From assembly GCF_017614955.1 (NCBI RefSeq), contig NZ_WVUH01000020.1:1-35447 (forward strand): 35,447 nt of DNA, in the 5' to 3' direction. Shown here piece by piece: positions 1-7,274 of this stretch. Position numbers and translations under genes: made by a program. This stretch comes from Micromonospora echinofusca. Its GTDB lineage: Bacteria; Actinomycetota; Actinomycetes; Mycobacteriales; Micromonosporaceae. The notes under the pieces are model-generated. The model saw nothing but the letters and a program-made list of their open reading frames with translations, did no database searches and was not told the DNA's origin. Every line of letters begins with the position of its first letter. Positions within the stretch are counted from its first letter, which is position 1.

Positions 1-30
1 GAACCCGCCCCGGATACCCGGGTACGCATC

Positions 31-567
31 ATGCCGGTGGACCGGCCGAAGGTCTCCGACCCGGCGCCGGCCGTCGAGGAGAACGGGCAGGCTACGGCGG
101 TCAGGCACCCGGGTACGAAGATCGGCCCGGCTAGGGGTCGGCCGGTGGTGGTGTGGCCGGTGGTGCTGCTGGCGCTGCCCGCGTTCGTGGCGGTGTGGTC
201 CGGCTGGGTCGGGCTCGGTGGACTCACCGGGTTCGGGGTGGTCCGCCCGCTGCCCGGCATCGCGGACGGGTTCAGCATCGACACCGCGATCACCCTGCCG
301 ATCGGGGTGGAAACCTACGCCGCCTACGCCCTGTACGTGTGGCTGTCCGGTCGGGTACCCGAGCGGGCTCGCCGGTTCGCGAAGTGGTCCGCGATCACCT
401 CGCTGATCGTCGGCGCGGCCGGTCAGGTCGCCTATCACCTGCTCGTGGCCGCCGGGATCACCTCGGCCCCGTGGTGGATCACCACCGCCGTTGCCTGCCT
501 GCCCCCGGCCGTGCTCGGCATGGGCGCCGCCCTGGCCCACCTCGTGCGTGAGGAGCCGACCCGATGA
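31..567 (+). CDS. DUF2637-like (SpdB-type) membrane protein
   Basis: A protein of 178 aa with a charged N-terminal tail of about 40 residues and four hydrophobic segments near residues 43-64, 87-105, 119-139 and 148-172. This is the layout of the DUF2637/SpdB proteins found in Streptomyces and Micromonospora conjugative elements, which are linked to intramycelial spread. It overlaps the next gene by 4 nt (ATGA) and lies upstream of traB, as such genes often do. The frame is open to the left edge and there is no clear ribosome site before the ATG, so the true start may be outside the window. Family assignment is by layout and context. Confidence 0.72.
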   Translation: MPVDRPKVSDPAPAVEENGQATAVRHPGTKIGPARGRPVVVWPVVLLALPAFVAVWSGWVGLGGLTGFGVVRPLPGIADGFSIDTAITLPIGVETYAAYALYVWLSGRVPERARRFAKWSAITSLIVGAAGQVAYHLLVAAGITSAPWWITTAVACLPPAVLGMGAALAHLVREEPTR

Positions 568-740
568 CCGCTCACGAACCGAAACGCACCCGACGCCAGT
601 GGTCGACCAACCCGGACGTGTTCAAGCCTGCCGGTACGCACGGGTTCACCGGATCGGCGAAGAGCGGACGGACGTGGTCGGTCAGTAAGCACCGCCCGGC
701 CGGTGACACCCGCCCCGGCACCCGCACCACCCGCAGGTAG
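564..740 (+). CDS. Small basic hypothetical protein of the AICE
   Basis: A 58-aa, very basic protein starting MTAHEPKRTRRQWS and ending RTTRR, coupled to the preceding membrane-protein gene by an ATGA overlap. It has no membrane segment and no motif I recognise. The composition (many Arg, Lys, Ser, Thr) suggests a nucleic-acid-binding or membrane-tail-binding peptide, but that is inference. The tight coupling and conserved-looking TNPDVFKPAGTHGFTG stretch argue that it is a real gene. Confidence 0.55.
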   Translation: MTAHEPKRTRRQWSTNPDVFKPAGTHGFTGSAKSGRTWSVSKHRPAGDTRPGTRTTRR

Positions 741-830
741 TTCCGCCCGGCGGCACGGCCCCTGGCCTGGAAACCGTTGCTGTGCCGCCGGCCCCCTTGC
801 CCTGATCCGAAGACTCGGGAAGGAATCCCC

Positions 831-1256
831 ATGTTCGCATCTACCGACCTGGTAGCCGCGTTCGCCGCTGTGTTCATCGCCCTCTACGCCGCCCACCAGG
901 TCGGCGACCACTGGATCCAAACTCAGCATCAGGCCACCTGCAAGGGCGCGCCGGGCAGGCGTGGCCGGGTGGCGTGTGCCGCCCATGTCGTCACCTACAC
1001 CGCTACCGCTGTTGTCGCCCTGGCCGTCACCGCCGTGACCCTCGGCCTGGCTCTCGACCCAGGTCAGACGGTCGCCGGGCTGGCCGTGTCGGGTGTCTCC
1101 CACTACGTGATCGACCGGCGTCGGCCGCTGCGCCGCCTGGCCGACTGGCTCGGCAAAGACCCGGCCTGGCTGGAGCGTGGTGGTGGTCTGTACGCCCTGG
1201 ACCAGTCCGCCCACGTCGGGTTCCTGTTCGCCGCCGCCCTGGTGGTGACCGCATGA
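831..1256 (+). CDS. DUF3307-like membrane protein
   Basis: 141 aa, starting at ATG 831 behind a GGGAAGGA ribosome site; a longer reading from 777 lacks such a site. Three hydrophobic segments are visible (about residues 7-25, 49-70 and 128-141). The motif AAHQVGDHWIQTQHQATCKG in the first part resembles the H-x(3)-D-x(3)-Q pattern of DUF3307 membrane proteins. It overlaps the nucleotidyltransferase gene by 4 nt. The role is unknown; its place among the transfer genes suggests a spread or membrane function in conjugation. Confidence 0.6.
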   Translation: MFASTDLVAAFAAVFIALYAAHQVGDHWIQTQHQATCKGAPGRRGRVACAAHVVTYTATAVVALAVTAVTLGLALDPGQTVAGLAVSGVSHYVIDRRRPLRRLADWLGKDPAWLERGGGLYALDQSAHVGFLFAAALVVTA

Positions 1257-1663
1257 ACCCCGTTGATGGGCATCCGTTGGTGCGGATGCTGCGTGCCCTG
1301 GACCTACCCGCCCGCGATTTCGTGATCTTCGGGTCCGGTCCGCTGCTCGCCCACGGCCTCCGGCACGACCTGGGGGACCTGGACATCGTGGCCCGGGGCG
1401 CCGCCTGGCAACAGCTCACCACCCGGTGCCGCCCCGTGCCGGCCCCGTCCGGTCACGGGCAGGTCGTGCGGTTGCAGATCGAAGCCGTCGACCGGTGGCT
1501 ACCCGGGTGGGACACCGACCACCTGATCGACACGGCCGAGTGGCGCCACGGCCTGCCCTGGGCGCCCCTGACCGAGGTCCGCCGATCGAAGCAGACCACC
1601 GCCCGCCCCAAAGACACCGCCGATCTCGCCCTGCTCAACACCATCCACCCCACCGCTGCCTGA
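1253..1663 (+). CDS. Nucleotidyltransferase-fold protein
   Basis: 136 aa. The N-terminal half holds the nucleotidyltransferase signature: a GSG turn (G27-S28-G29) after a hydrophobic strand, followed by GDLDIV with the acidic pair D42/D44. The C-terminal RPKDTADLALL stretch matches the conserved Lys/Asp helix seen in AbiEii/MNT-like enzymes. It starts inside the stop of the DUF3307-like gene (ATGA), so it is translationally coupled to it and followed 21 nt later by traB. The substrate is unknown. It could modify a host RNA or protein, act as a toxin or antitoxin, or be a defence factor; no HEPN partner is seen beside it. Confidence 0.65.
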   Translation: MNPVDGHPLVRMLRALDLPARDFVIFGSGPLLAHGLRHDLGDLDIVARGAAWQQLTTRCRPVPAPSGHGQVVRLQIEAVDRWLPGWDTDHLIDTAEWRHGLPWAPLTEVRRSKQTTARPKDTADLALLNTIHPTAA

Positions 1664-1684
1664 ACCGGAAAGGGAACAGATCTG

Positions 1685-3889
1685 ATGACCAGCAACAACG
1701 ATCCTGACGACCGGTTCGACTGGCACGCCGCCGAAGCGGATCTGACCACCCCGGATGCGGACGTGGTCGACCTGGACGCCGCTCGCGCCGCCCGCCACCA
1801 CGACGACACCGACCCCACCACCGACACCGTCGACCTGGACGGTCCGGCCGGTCGGGTGTTGGTCGATTCCCCGGACGCGCAACGCTCCCCGCGGTTCGAC
1901 CTGGGCAGCTTGCGGGCGGGTGAGCGTCGGCCGATCCTGCCCGCCTGGATCCGCTCCCGTGCCGAGCTGTGTGATGCGATGCGCTGGGCGGTGGGGCATC
2001 TGTTGCACACCACCGGCTATCACGCGGTGCGGGTGCCGAAGTACGCCGGCCGGTTGGCGTTGCGGTCGCCGGTGGGTGTGTGGCGGGTGCTCTCCGGTGG
2101 TCTGCGGTGGCTGTTCGACCTGGAGGGCGAACCGGTCCGGCAGGCCACCGTGCAACGCGCGAACGCCGAGGAGTATTTGAAGCTGTCGCGGCAGCGGGAT
2201 CGGCGGGTGCGGTGGCGGGGCATCATCGCCACCACCGCACTCACCGCGACCATCGTCGGCAGTGTGTTGGTGGCGTTCGCGCCGGAGTGGGTGCGGTGGG
2301 CCAGCCTCGCCACCCTGGTCGGTCTGTTCGGCATTGTCGGCCGGCCCGCCGACAAGCCGCTGCTCGACACGGCGGTGGTGGTGCCCCGGGTGGCGAAGCT
2401 GACCTCCCACGTCGTGGTCAGCGCCCTGGCCGTGCTGGGTATCGCCGGCATCAACCAGGCGATCGCGAAGCAGGGGCAGAAGGCCATCGCGTTCACGTCA
2501 CCGATCACGCGGGATGGTCCGGGGTGGCGGGCGGACATCGACCTTCCGGCGGGTGTGACGGCGGGGGATGTGATCGAGCGCCGTGACCGGCTCGCCGCCG
2601 GCCTCGCCCGGCCGCTGGGCTGTGTGTGGCCAGAGGGTCGGCCGGAGGTGCACCCGGGTCGGTTGGTGTTGTGGGTGGGGGATCAGGACATGGCCACCGC
2701 GAAGCAGCCCGCCTGGCCGTTGTTGAAGTCGGGGACGGTGGACCTGTTCCGGCCGATCCCGTTCGGCACCGACCCGCGCGGCCGTAACGTCCCGATGGAC
2801 CTGATGTACACGAACCTGCTGATCGGGTCGATTCCCGGCGCCGGGAAGACGTTCTCCCTGCGGGTGCCGCTGCTGGCCGCTGCGTTGGACGCGCGGGCGG
2901 AGTTGCGGGTGTTCGAACTGAAGGGAACCGGCGACCTGGAACCGCTCGCCCTGGTCGCCACCCGCTACGCGTCCGGTCCCGACGACGACACCCTTGAAGA
3001 GGCCCTGGACGCGCTGCGGGAGCTGCGCAAGGAATGCCAACGTCGCGCGGCCGTGATCAAGGGTCTTCCCAAGAGTGTGTGTCCGGAGAACAAGGTCACC
3101 CCGGAACTGGCGTCCCGGAAGAACCTGGGCCTGCATCCGCTGGTCGTCGCCATCGACGAATGCCAGGAACTGTTCTCTCACCCGGAGTTCGGCAAGGAAG
3201 CCGGGGAGTTGGCGGAGAAGGTCATCAAGCTGGGCCGCGCCCTGGGCATTCACCTGATGTTGGCCACGCAGCGGCCGGACGCCCGGAGCCTGCCGACCGG
3301 GGTCAGCGCGAACGTGGGTACCCGGTTCTGTCTGCGGGTCATGGGCCAGGTCGAGAACGACATGGTCCTGGGCACGTCGTCGTACAAGAACGGGGTGCGG
3401 GCGACGATGTTCACCCGCCGGGACAAGGGCATGGGCTACCTTGTCGGCGCCGCCGACGACGCGCAGATCACCCGTACCTACTACGTCGACGGCCCCGCCG
3501 CCGAACGCGTCTGCCAACGAGGCCGGGCGTTGCGGGAAGCGGCCGGCACGCTGTCCGGGCACGCCGCCGGACAGCAGACGGCCAGCCCTGCGGCAGTACG
3601 CCGGGACAGCCTGCTGGACGACATCCTCACCGTCGTCCCCGCTGGGGAGCCCAAGGTGTGGGCCGAAACCCTCGTGGAACGGCTGGCCGAGCTGAACGGC
3701 GAGATCTACGGGGACCTCACCCGCGACCAGCTGACCGCCGCACTCAAGCCGTACGGGATCACCACCGGACAGGTCTGGGGCACCGACCCGACCACCGGCA
3801 AGGGCGCCAACCGGCGCGGCATCGAACGGCAGCACATCGCCGACGCGGTAGCCGAGCGTAACAAGCACCGGGGCGACAAAGCCGCCTAA
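1685..3889 (+). CDS. traB: TraB/FtsK-SpoIIIE-type conjugative DNA translocase
   Basis: 734 aa, ATG 1685 behind AAAGGGAACAG. An acidic N-terminal tail is followed by two membrane segments near residues 179-220 and 240-258, then the ATPase core. Walker A is GSIPGAGKT (residues 381-389, Lys388), Walker B is VVAIDECQEL (Asp491, Glu492), and the conserved FtsK-type ATQRPD block follows near residue 526. The C-terminal 80 residues are a plausible winged-helix DNA-recognition region. In Streptomyces elements TraB alone forms a hexameric pore that moves double-stranded DNA between mycelia and binds repeats at the clt locus. Length and domain order fit this family well. An unusual inverted repeat follows the stop codon directly. 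Confidence 0.92.
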   Translation: MTSNNDPDDRFDWHAAEADLTTPDADVVDLDAARAARHHDDTDPTTDTVDLDGPAGRVLVDSPDAQRSPRFDLGSLRAGERRPILPAWIRSRAELCDAMRWAVGHLLHTTGYHAVRVPKYAGRLALRSPVGVWRVLSGGLRWLFDLEGEPVRQATVQRANAEEYLKLSRQRDRRVRWRGIIATTALTATIVGSVLVAFAPEWVRWASLATLVGLFGIVGRPADKPLLDTAVVVPRVAKLTSHVVVSALAVLGIAGINQAIAKQGQKAIAFTSPITRDGPGWRADIDLPAGVTAGDVIERRDRLAAGLARPLGCVWPEGRPEVHPGRLVLWVGDQDMATAKQPAWPLLKSGTVDLFRPIPFGTDPRGRNVPMDLMYTNLLIGSIPGAGKTFSLRVPLLAAALDARAELRVFELKGTGDLEPLALVATRYASGPDDDTLEEALDALRELRKECQRRAAVIKGLPKSVCPENKVTPELASRKNLGLHPLVVAIDECQELFSHPEFGKEAGELAEKVIKLGRALGIHLMLATQRPDARSLPTGVSANVGTRFCLRVMGQVENDMVLGTSSYKNGVRATMFTRRDKGMGYLVGAADDAQITRTYYVDGPAAERVCQRGRALREAAGTLSGHAAGQQTASPAAVRRDSLLDDILTVVPAGEPKVWAETLVERLAELNGEIYGDLTRDQLTAALKPYGITTGQVWGTDPTTGKGANRRGIERQHIADAVAERNKHRGDKAA

Positions 3890-3903
3890 CCCGGACAGCC
3901 GCT

Positions 3904-3945
3904 GGGTGCTAGGTCTAGCAACCCCACCCGCTAGACCTAGCACCC
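3904..3945. repeat. 16-bp inverted repeat rich in CTAG, candidate clt/TraB recognition locus
   Basis: Arms at 3904-3919 and 3930-3945 are perfect reverse complements (16 bp) around a 10-nt spacer. Each arm holds two CTAG tetramers, and further CTAG-containing words occur at 3948-3953 and near 3985-3991, six in under 90 nt. CTAG is normally rare in high-G+C genomes. The repeat starts 15 nt after the traB stop. In plasmids such as pSVH1 and pIJ101 the cis-acting transfer locus lies in or next to the tra gene and consists of short repeats bound by TraB. Assignment as clt is inference; a terminator or a Rep site is possible, although no T-tract follows. Confidence 0.5.
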
Positions 3946-4037
3946 CCGCTAGCACCCCATCCCATACCTGGCCAGCCCGCTAACACCTAGCCGGGCCAGC
4001 CCCTCACACCCACATTCCGGCCTGTGGAGGCGTTTTC

Positions 4038-4280
4038 GTGACCCCCATCGTCCTGCTCGCTAGCCTCACCGCCCTCGTATACGCAGCGTCATACCTGATC
4101 ATGTGCCTGATAGCCCCCTGGGGACACTGCCGACGCTGCAAGGGCGTCGGCCACCGCCCCGCGCTGATCGGCCGCACCCGCCGGGAATGCACCCGCTGCG
4201 ACGGCACCGGCCGCCGCGTCCGCATCGGCCGCCGGCTCATCGAGTACATCCGCACGGAGTACCGGGCAGGCACCCGATGA
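4038..4280 (+). CDS. Small membrane-anchored zinc-finger protein
   Basis: 80 aa, GTG start with GTGGAGG seven nt upstream. Residues 3-27 form one membrane segment, followed by two Cys pairs, CRRCKGVG (C31, C34) and CTRCDGTG (C51, C54), in the CxxCxGxG form of the DnaJ central zinc finger. It is a common small AICE protein type; the function is unknown. It starts the second gene block of the element after the CTAG repeat and overlaps the DUF4326 gene by 4 nt. Confidence 0.65.
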   Translation: MTPIVLLASLTALVYAASYLIMCLIAPWGHCRRCKGVGHRPALIGRTRRECTRCDGTGRRVRIGRRLIEYIRTEYRAGTR

Positions 4281-4567
4281 CCGCCCGGCGCATCCAACGC
4301 CGCCGCACCGCCGGATGGCGCATGCCCACCGGGGCCGTCTACGTCGGCCGCCCCACCCGCTGGGGCAACCGCTTCGGCGCGGACAACACCCTTGGAAGCC
4401 GGGCCGGCGCGGTACGCCTGTTCCGGCTCTGGGTAGCCGCACACCCCGACTACGCCGACGCTGTCCGCGCCGAACTGGCCGGCAAGACGCTGGCCTGCTG
4501 GTGCCCCCTTGACCAGCCCTGCCACGCCGACGAACTCCTCCGCATCGCCAACGAGGCCACCCGATGA
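4277..4567 (+). CDS. DUF4326 domain protein
   Basis: 96 aa. The whole chain matches the DUF4326 pattern as I know it: GWRMPTGAVYVGRPTRWGN near the N-terminus and LAGKTLACWCPLDQPCHADELL near the C-terminus, with conserved Trp, Cys and His residues. The family occurs in phages and mobile elements and its biochemical role is not settled. The gene starts in the stop codon of the previous gene and ends in an ATGA overlap with the next, so the three are translationally coupled. An internal GTG or ATG could serve as an alternative start, but the ATGA junction favours 4277. Confidence 0.85.
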   Translation: MTARRIQRRRTAGWRMPTGAVYVGRPTRWGNRFGADNTLGSRAGAVRLFRLWVAAHPDYADAVRAELAGKTLACWCPLDQPCHADELLRIANEATR

Positions 4568-4845
4568 CCCGCCGCCACACCGATTGGTGTGCGGGTGGGC
4601 ACCGCTGCGACCTCGGCGAACACCGCTCCGAAGAGATCGTGGTCGACCTGCCCGGCCGCGCCCGCGCCGTCCTCAACCGCGTCGCCCGCGACACCGGCGG
4701 CCAGTACGCGGAACTACGGGTGCGCGTCGCCCTGGCCGACGTCGACCCCGCCGCCCGCCGCCAACTGCTCACCCTGCTCGACGGCGTGCGCGACCTGGTC
4801 ACCCGGACCGCGCTTGCTGGTCGACCCGCACCCCACCCCCGGTAA
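4564..4845 (+). CDS. Small conserved-type hypothetical protein
   Basis: 93 aa. The N-terminus carries DWCAGGHRCDLGEHRSEEI with Cys9, His13, Cys14 and His20, a pattern seen in many short actinobacterial proteins of mobile elements (possibly DUF6907-like). The rest is a predicted alpha/beta region rich in Arg and Leu (VARDTGGQYAELRVRVALADVDPAARRQLLTLL). It is coupled to the DUF4326 gene. Function unknown; a metal-binding site at the N-terminus is plausible. Confidence 0.6.
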   Translation: MTRRHTDWCAGGHRCDLGEHRSEEIVVDLPGRARAVLNRVARDTGGQYAELRVRVALADVDPAARRQLLTLLDGVRDLVTRTALAGRPAPHPR

Positions 4846-4855
4846 GGAGGCAACC

Positions 4856-5179
4856 GTGATCCGCACTGTGGTCTGCGTCGAGATCCTCTGCGATGCCTGC
4901 GGCGACGGCTGGACCGGCGACGACACCGGCCCGCGCCACTTCGACAGTCCGGCCGCCGCGCGGGCTGGGGTGGTGTGGGAGCACGGCTGGACCGCCACCA
5001 CCGCCGGCACCGTCTGCGCCGACTGCGCCACCCTCGCCGCGTGCCAGCAGGCGGGCGGACACCACTGGCCGTCCGGGGAGGAGTTCTGCACCCGCTGCGG
5101 CCACCCCGACTACGGCCACCAGGTCGACCCGAACGCCGACCGCATCGCTGCCGCGCTGCGCATCCTCACCGCCGCCTGA
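4856..5179 (+). CDS. Small multi-CxxC (zinc-ribbon-like) protein
   Basis: 107 aa. GTG 4856 is chosen because GGTAAGGAGG lies six nt upstream. Three Cys pairs are visible: CDAC (12, 15), CADC (54, 57) and CTRC followed by GH (78, 81). This suggests one or two structural zinc sites. No catalytic motif is seen. The gene sits just before the DnaB-N/DUF3987 gene and has the same direction. It may be an accessory DNA-binding factor, but this is only inferred from location. Confidence 0.6.
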   Translation: MIRTVVCVEILCDACGDGWTGDDTGPRHFDSPAAARAGVVWEHGWTATTAGTVCADCATLAACQQAGGHHWPSGEEFCTRCGHPDYGHQVDPNADRIAAALRILTAA

Positions 5180-5209
5180 ACCCGCCCCATCGTCTTTCGG
5201 GAGTCTGCT

Positions 5210-7165
5210 GTGACCCGACCACCCGCGTACGACCTGGCCGCCGAGCAGGCCGTGATCGGCGCCGCGCTACTCAACCCGGCGGTGGTGGGTGACCTGGCCG
5301 CCACCCTCGCGCCGGTCGACTTCCACCGCCCCGCCCACGGCCTGTTGTGGGAAACCCTGTGCGCCATGCACGCTGCTGGCGCCCCGGTCGACCCGATCGC
5401 GGTGGCTGCCCGGCTCGCCGAAACCGGCGACCTCGCCAAGGTGGGTGGCGCACCCTACCTGCACACCCTCATAGCGGCGGTGCCCACGACGGCGAACGCC
5501 GGGCATTACGCGCGGATCGTGGTCGACCACGCCCGCCGCCGCCAGGTCGCCGACCTCGGCGCCTACTTCGCCGACAAGGCCAACCAGGGCGCCGACGTGG
5601 CCGACATCCTCGCCACCGGCCGCGCCATGCTCGACCAGGCCGCCACCGCCACCTCCTGGTCCCCGATCATCCCCCTCGGTGACCGCCGGCACCTGCCCGA
5701 CTTCCCCGCCTACGTCCTGCCCGACTGGGTTGCCGAGCAGGTCTACGCCGTCGCCGAGTTCACCCAAACCCCGGTAGACCTCGCCGGCTGCATCGGGTTG
5801 GCTGCCCTGTCGACTGCTGCCGGGGGCCGCGCCGAAGTCGAGGTACGCGGATCGTGGCGGGAACCGGTCAACCTGTTCACCGTCGTTGTCCTCCCACCCG
5901 GTTCCCGGAAGTCGGCCGTGTTCGCCGCCATGACCGGCCCGCTGCTGGTCGCCGAGAAGGCGTTGGTGGAGAAGACCCGCCCCGCGATCGTGGAAGCCGA
6001 GCTGGCCGCCCGCGTCGCCGGCAAGACAGCGGAGAAAGCCGCGATCGCCGCTGCGAACGCCGACGCATCCGGGCGGGACACGCTGCTGGCGGAAGCGACC
6101 GCCGCCGCGATGAACGCCGACGCCGTCACCGTCCCCACCCTGCCCCAACTCGTGGCCGACGATGTCACCAGCGAAGAGGCGGCATCTTTGCTGGCCGAGC
6201 AGGGCGGACGCCTGGCCGTGCTGTCCCCGGAAGGCGGGATCTTCGCCACCATCGCTGGCCGGTACTCCGGTACCCCGAACCTGGAAGTGTTCCTCAAAGG
6301 CCACGCGGGGGACATGCTGCGGGTCAACCGCCGCTCCCGCGCCCCCGAACACGTCGAACACCCCGCCCTGACGCTGGGTCTGGCCGTGCAGCCGGATGTG
6401 TTGCGGGAGATCGCCGACATGCCCGGCTTCCGGGGCAAAGGGTTGCTGGCGCGGATCCTGTTCGCCCTGCCGGAGAACACCGTTGGCCGCCGGAAGATCG
6501 GCGCTGACCCGGTACCGGAGCAGATTGCCGCCGCCTACACGGCCAACCTCGGCGCCATGGTCGCCACCCTCGCCGACTGGACCGACCCCGCCGTGCTTTG
6601 CCTCACCCCCGACGCCAACGAACGCGTACTCGACATCGAACGGGCCGTGGAACCCCGCCTCGCCCCCGGCGGCGCGTGGGGACACATCGTGGACTGGGGC
6701 AGCAAATACACCGGCGCCGTGGTCCGCCTCGCCGGACTCATCCACCTCGCCCAACACCTACGCGACGGCTGGGGAAAGCCGGTCACCGCCGACACCGTCG
6801 AGCAGGCCGCCATCCTCGGCGAGTACTACGCCGCCCACGCCCTGGCCGCCTTCGACGACATGGGCACCGACAAGACCACCCGCAATGCTCGGCACATCCT
6901 CGCCTGGATCGAACGCACCGGGTCGACCACCTTTACCAAGAGAGAAGTCTTCCGGGCGCTCAAGTCGGCCCAGTTGCCGACCGCTGGCGACTTCGACGGA
7001 CCCCTTGCCACCCTTGAAGCGCACGGCTACCTACGGCAGCTTGAGGCGCCCGAGCGCCCCCGTACCGGCGGACGTCCACCATCCCCGGGATACCTCGTCC
7101 ACCCTGACGTACACCGACTGCCCGCCCCCGTCCACGCGCTACCGGCCTCTTCAAGGTCGGCATAG
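5210..7165 (+). CDS. DnaB N-terminal domain fused to DUF3987 (YfjI-type), likely replication protein
   Basis: 651 aa, GTG start behind TTTCGGGAG. Residues 1-110 read as a DnaB-type N-terminal domain (LAAEQAVIGAALLNP, VDFHRPAHGLLWETLCAMHAAGAPVDPIAVA, GGAPYLHTLI). From about residue 170 to 600 the sequence follows DUF3987 proteins, with a P-loop-like PPGSRKS (229-235, Lys234) in place of a normal Walker A GKS/T. A helical spacer rich in Ala/Glu lies at about 240-310, and the C-terminus (FTKREVFRAL, LEAHGYLRQL) resembles a winged helix. In AICEs this position before xis and int normally holds RepSA, RepAM or a Prim-Pol protein, so this gene probably supplies replication. The DnaB-type RecA helicase domain is absent. 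A long palindrome follows the stop codon. Confidence 0.8.
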   Translation: MTRPPAYDLAAEQAVIGAALLNPAVVGDLAATLAPVDFHRPAHGLLWETLCAMHAAGAPVDPIAVAARLAETGDLAKVGGAPYLHTLIAAVPTTANAGHYARIVVDHARRRQVADLGAYFADKANQGADVADILATGRAMLDQAATATSWSPIIPLGDRRHLPDFPAYVLPDWVAEQVYAVAEFTQTPVDLAGCIGLAALSTAAGGRAEVEVRGSWREPVNLFTVVVLPPGSRKSAVFAAMTGPLLVAEKALVEKTRPAIVEAELAARVAGKTAEKAAIAAANADASGRDTLLAEATAAAMNADAVTVPTLPQLVADDVTSEEAASLLAEQGGRLAVLSPEGGIFATIAGRYSGTPNLEVFLKGHAGDMLRVNRRSRAPEHVEHPALTLGLAVQPDVLREIADMPGFRGKGLLARILFALPENTVGRRKIGADPVPEQIAAAYTANLGAMVATLADWTDPAVLCLTPDANERVLDIERAVEPRLAPGGAWGHIVDWGSKYTGAVVRLAGLIHLAQHLRDGWGKPVTADTVEQAAILGEYYAAHALAAFDDMGTDKTTRNARHILAWIERTGSTTFTKREVFRALKSAQLPTAGDFDGPLATLEAHGYLRQLEAPERPRTGGRPPSPGYLVHPDVHRLPAPVHALPASSRSA

Positions 7166-7168
7166 CCT

Positions 7169-7241
7169 CCTGCCAGAACTGCCACAACCGCCAAAACCCC
7201 GGTGGCGCAGGGGTTTTGGCGGTTGTGGCAGTTCTGGCAGG
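7169..7241. repeat. Perfect 32-bp inverted repeat made of 9-bp units, candidate origin hairpin
   Basis: Arms 7169-7200 and 7210-7241 are exact reverse complements with a 9-nt loop. Each arm contains three tandem 9-mers of the form CYGCCANAA (7170-7178, 7179-7187, 7188-7196 in the left arm), so it also looks like iterons in inverted orientation. It begins 4 nt after the stop of the DnaB-N/DUF3987 gene and precedes a long AT-rich non-coding region. No T-tract follows, so a simple rho-independent terminator is less likely than a protein-binding or origin structure, though termination cannot be excluded. Confidence 0.75.
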
Positions 7242-7244
7242 GCG

Positions 7245-7274
7245 AACGACGGACGGCCATCCGTCACTGTCGTT
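7245..7274. repeat. Second imperfect hairpin beside the 32-bp palindrome
   Basis: AACGAC (7245-7250) pairs with GTCGTT (7269-7274), and GACGG (7252-7256) pairs with CCGTC (7261-7265), leaving a CCAT loop and a three-base bulge. It lies only 4 nt after the long palindrome. Two strong hairpins in series behind a replication-type gene resemble the structured part of a replication origin; this is inference. Confidence 0.45.

Noticed and set aside
2498..3955. 485-codon minus-strand open frame across traB
   Set aside because: It is antisense to a gene with complete ATPase motifs and is a typical shadow frame of high-G+C DNA. It shows no domain of its own.
5267..6757. 496-codon minus-strand open frame
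   Set aside because: It is antisense to the DnaB-N/DUF3987 gene, Gly-rich and without recognisable motifs.
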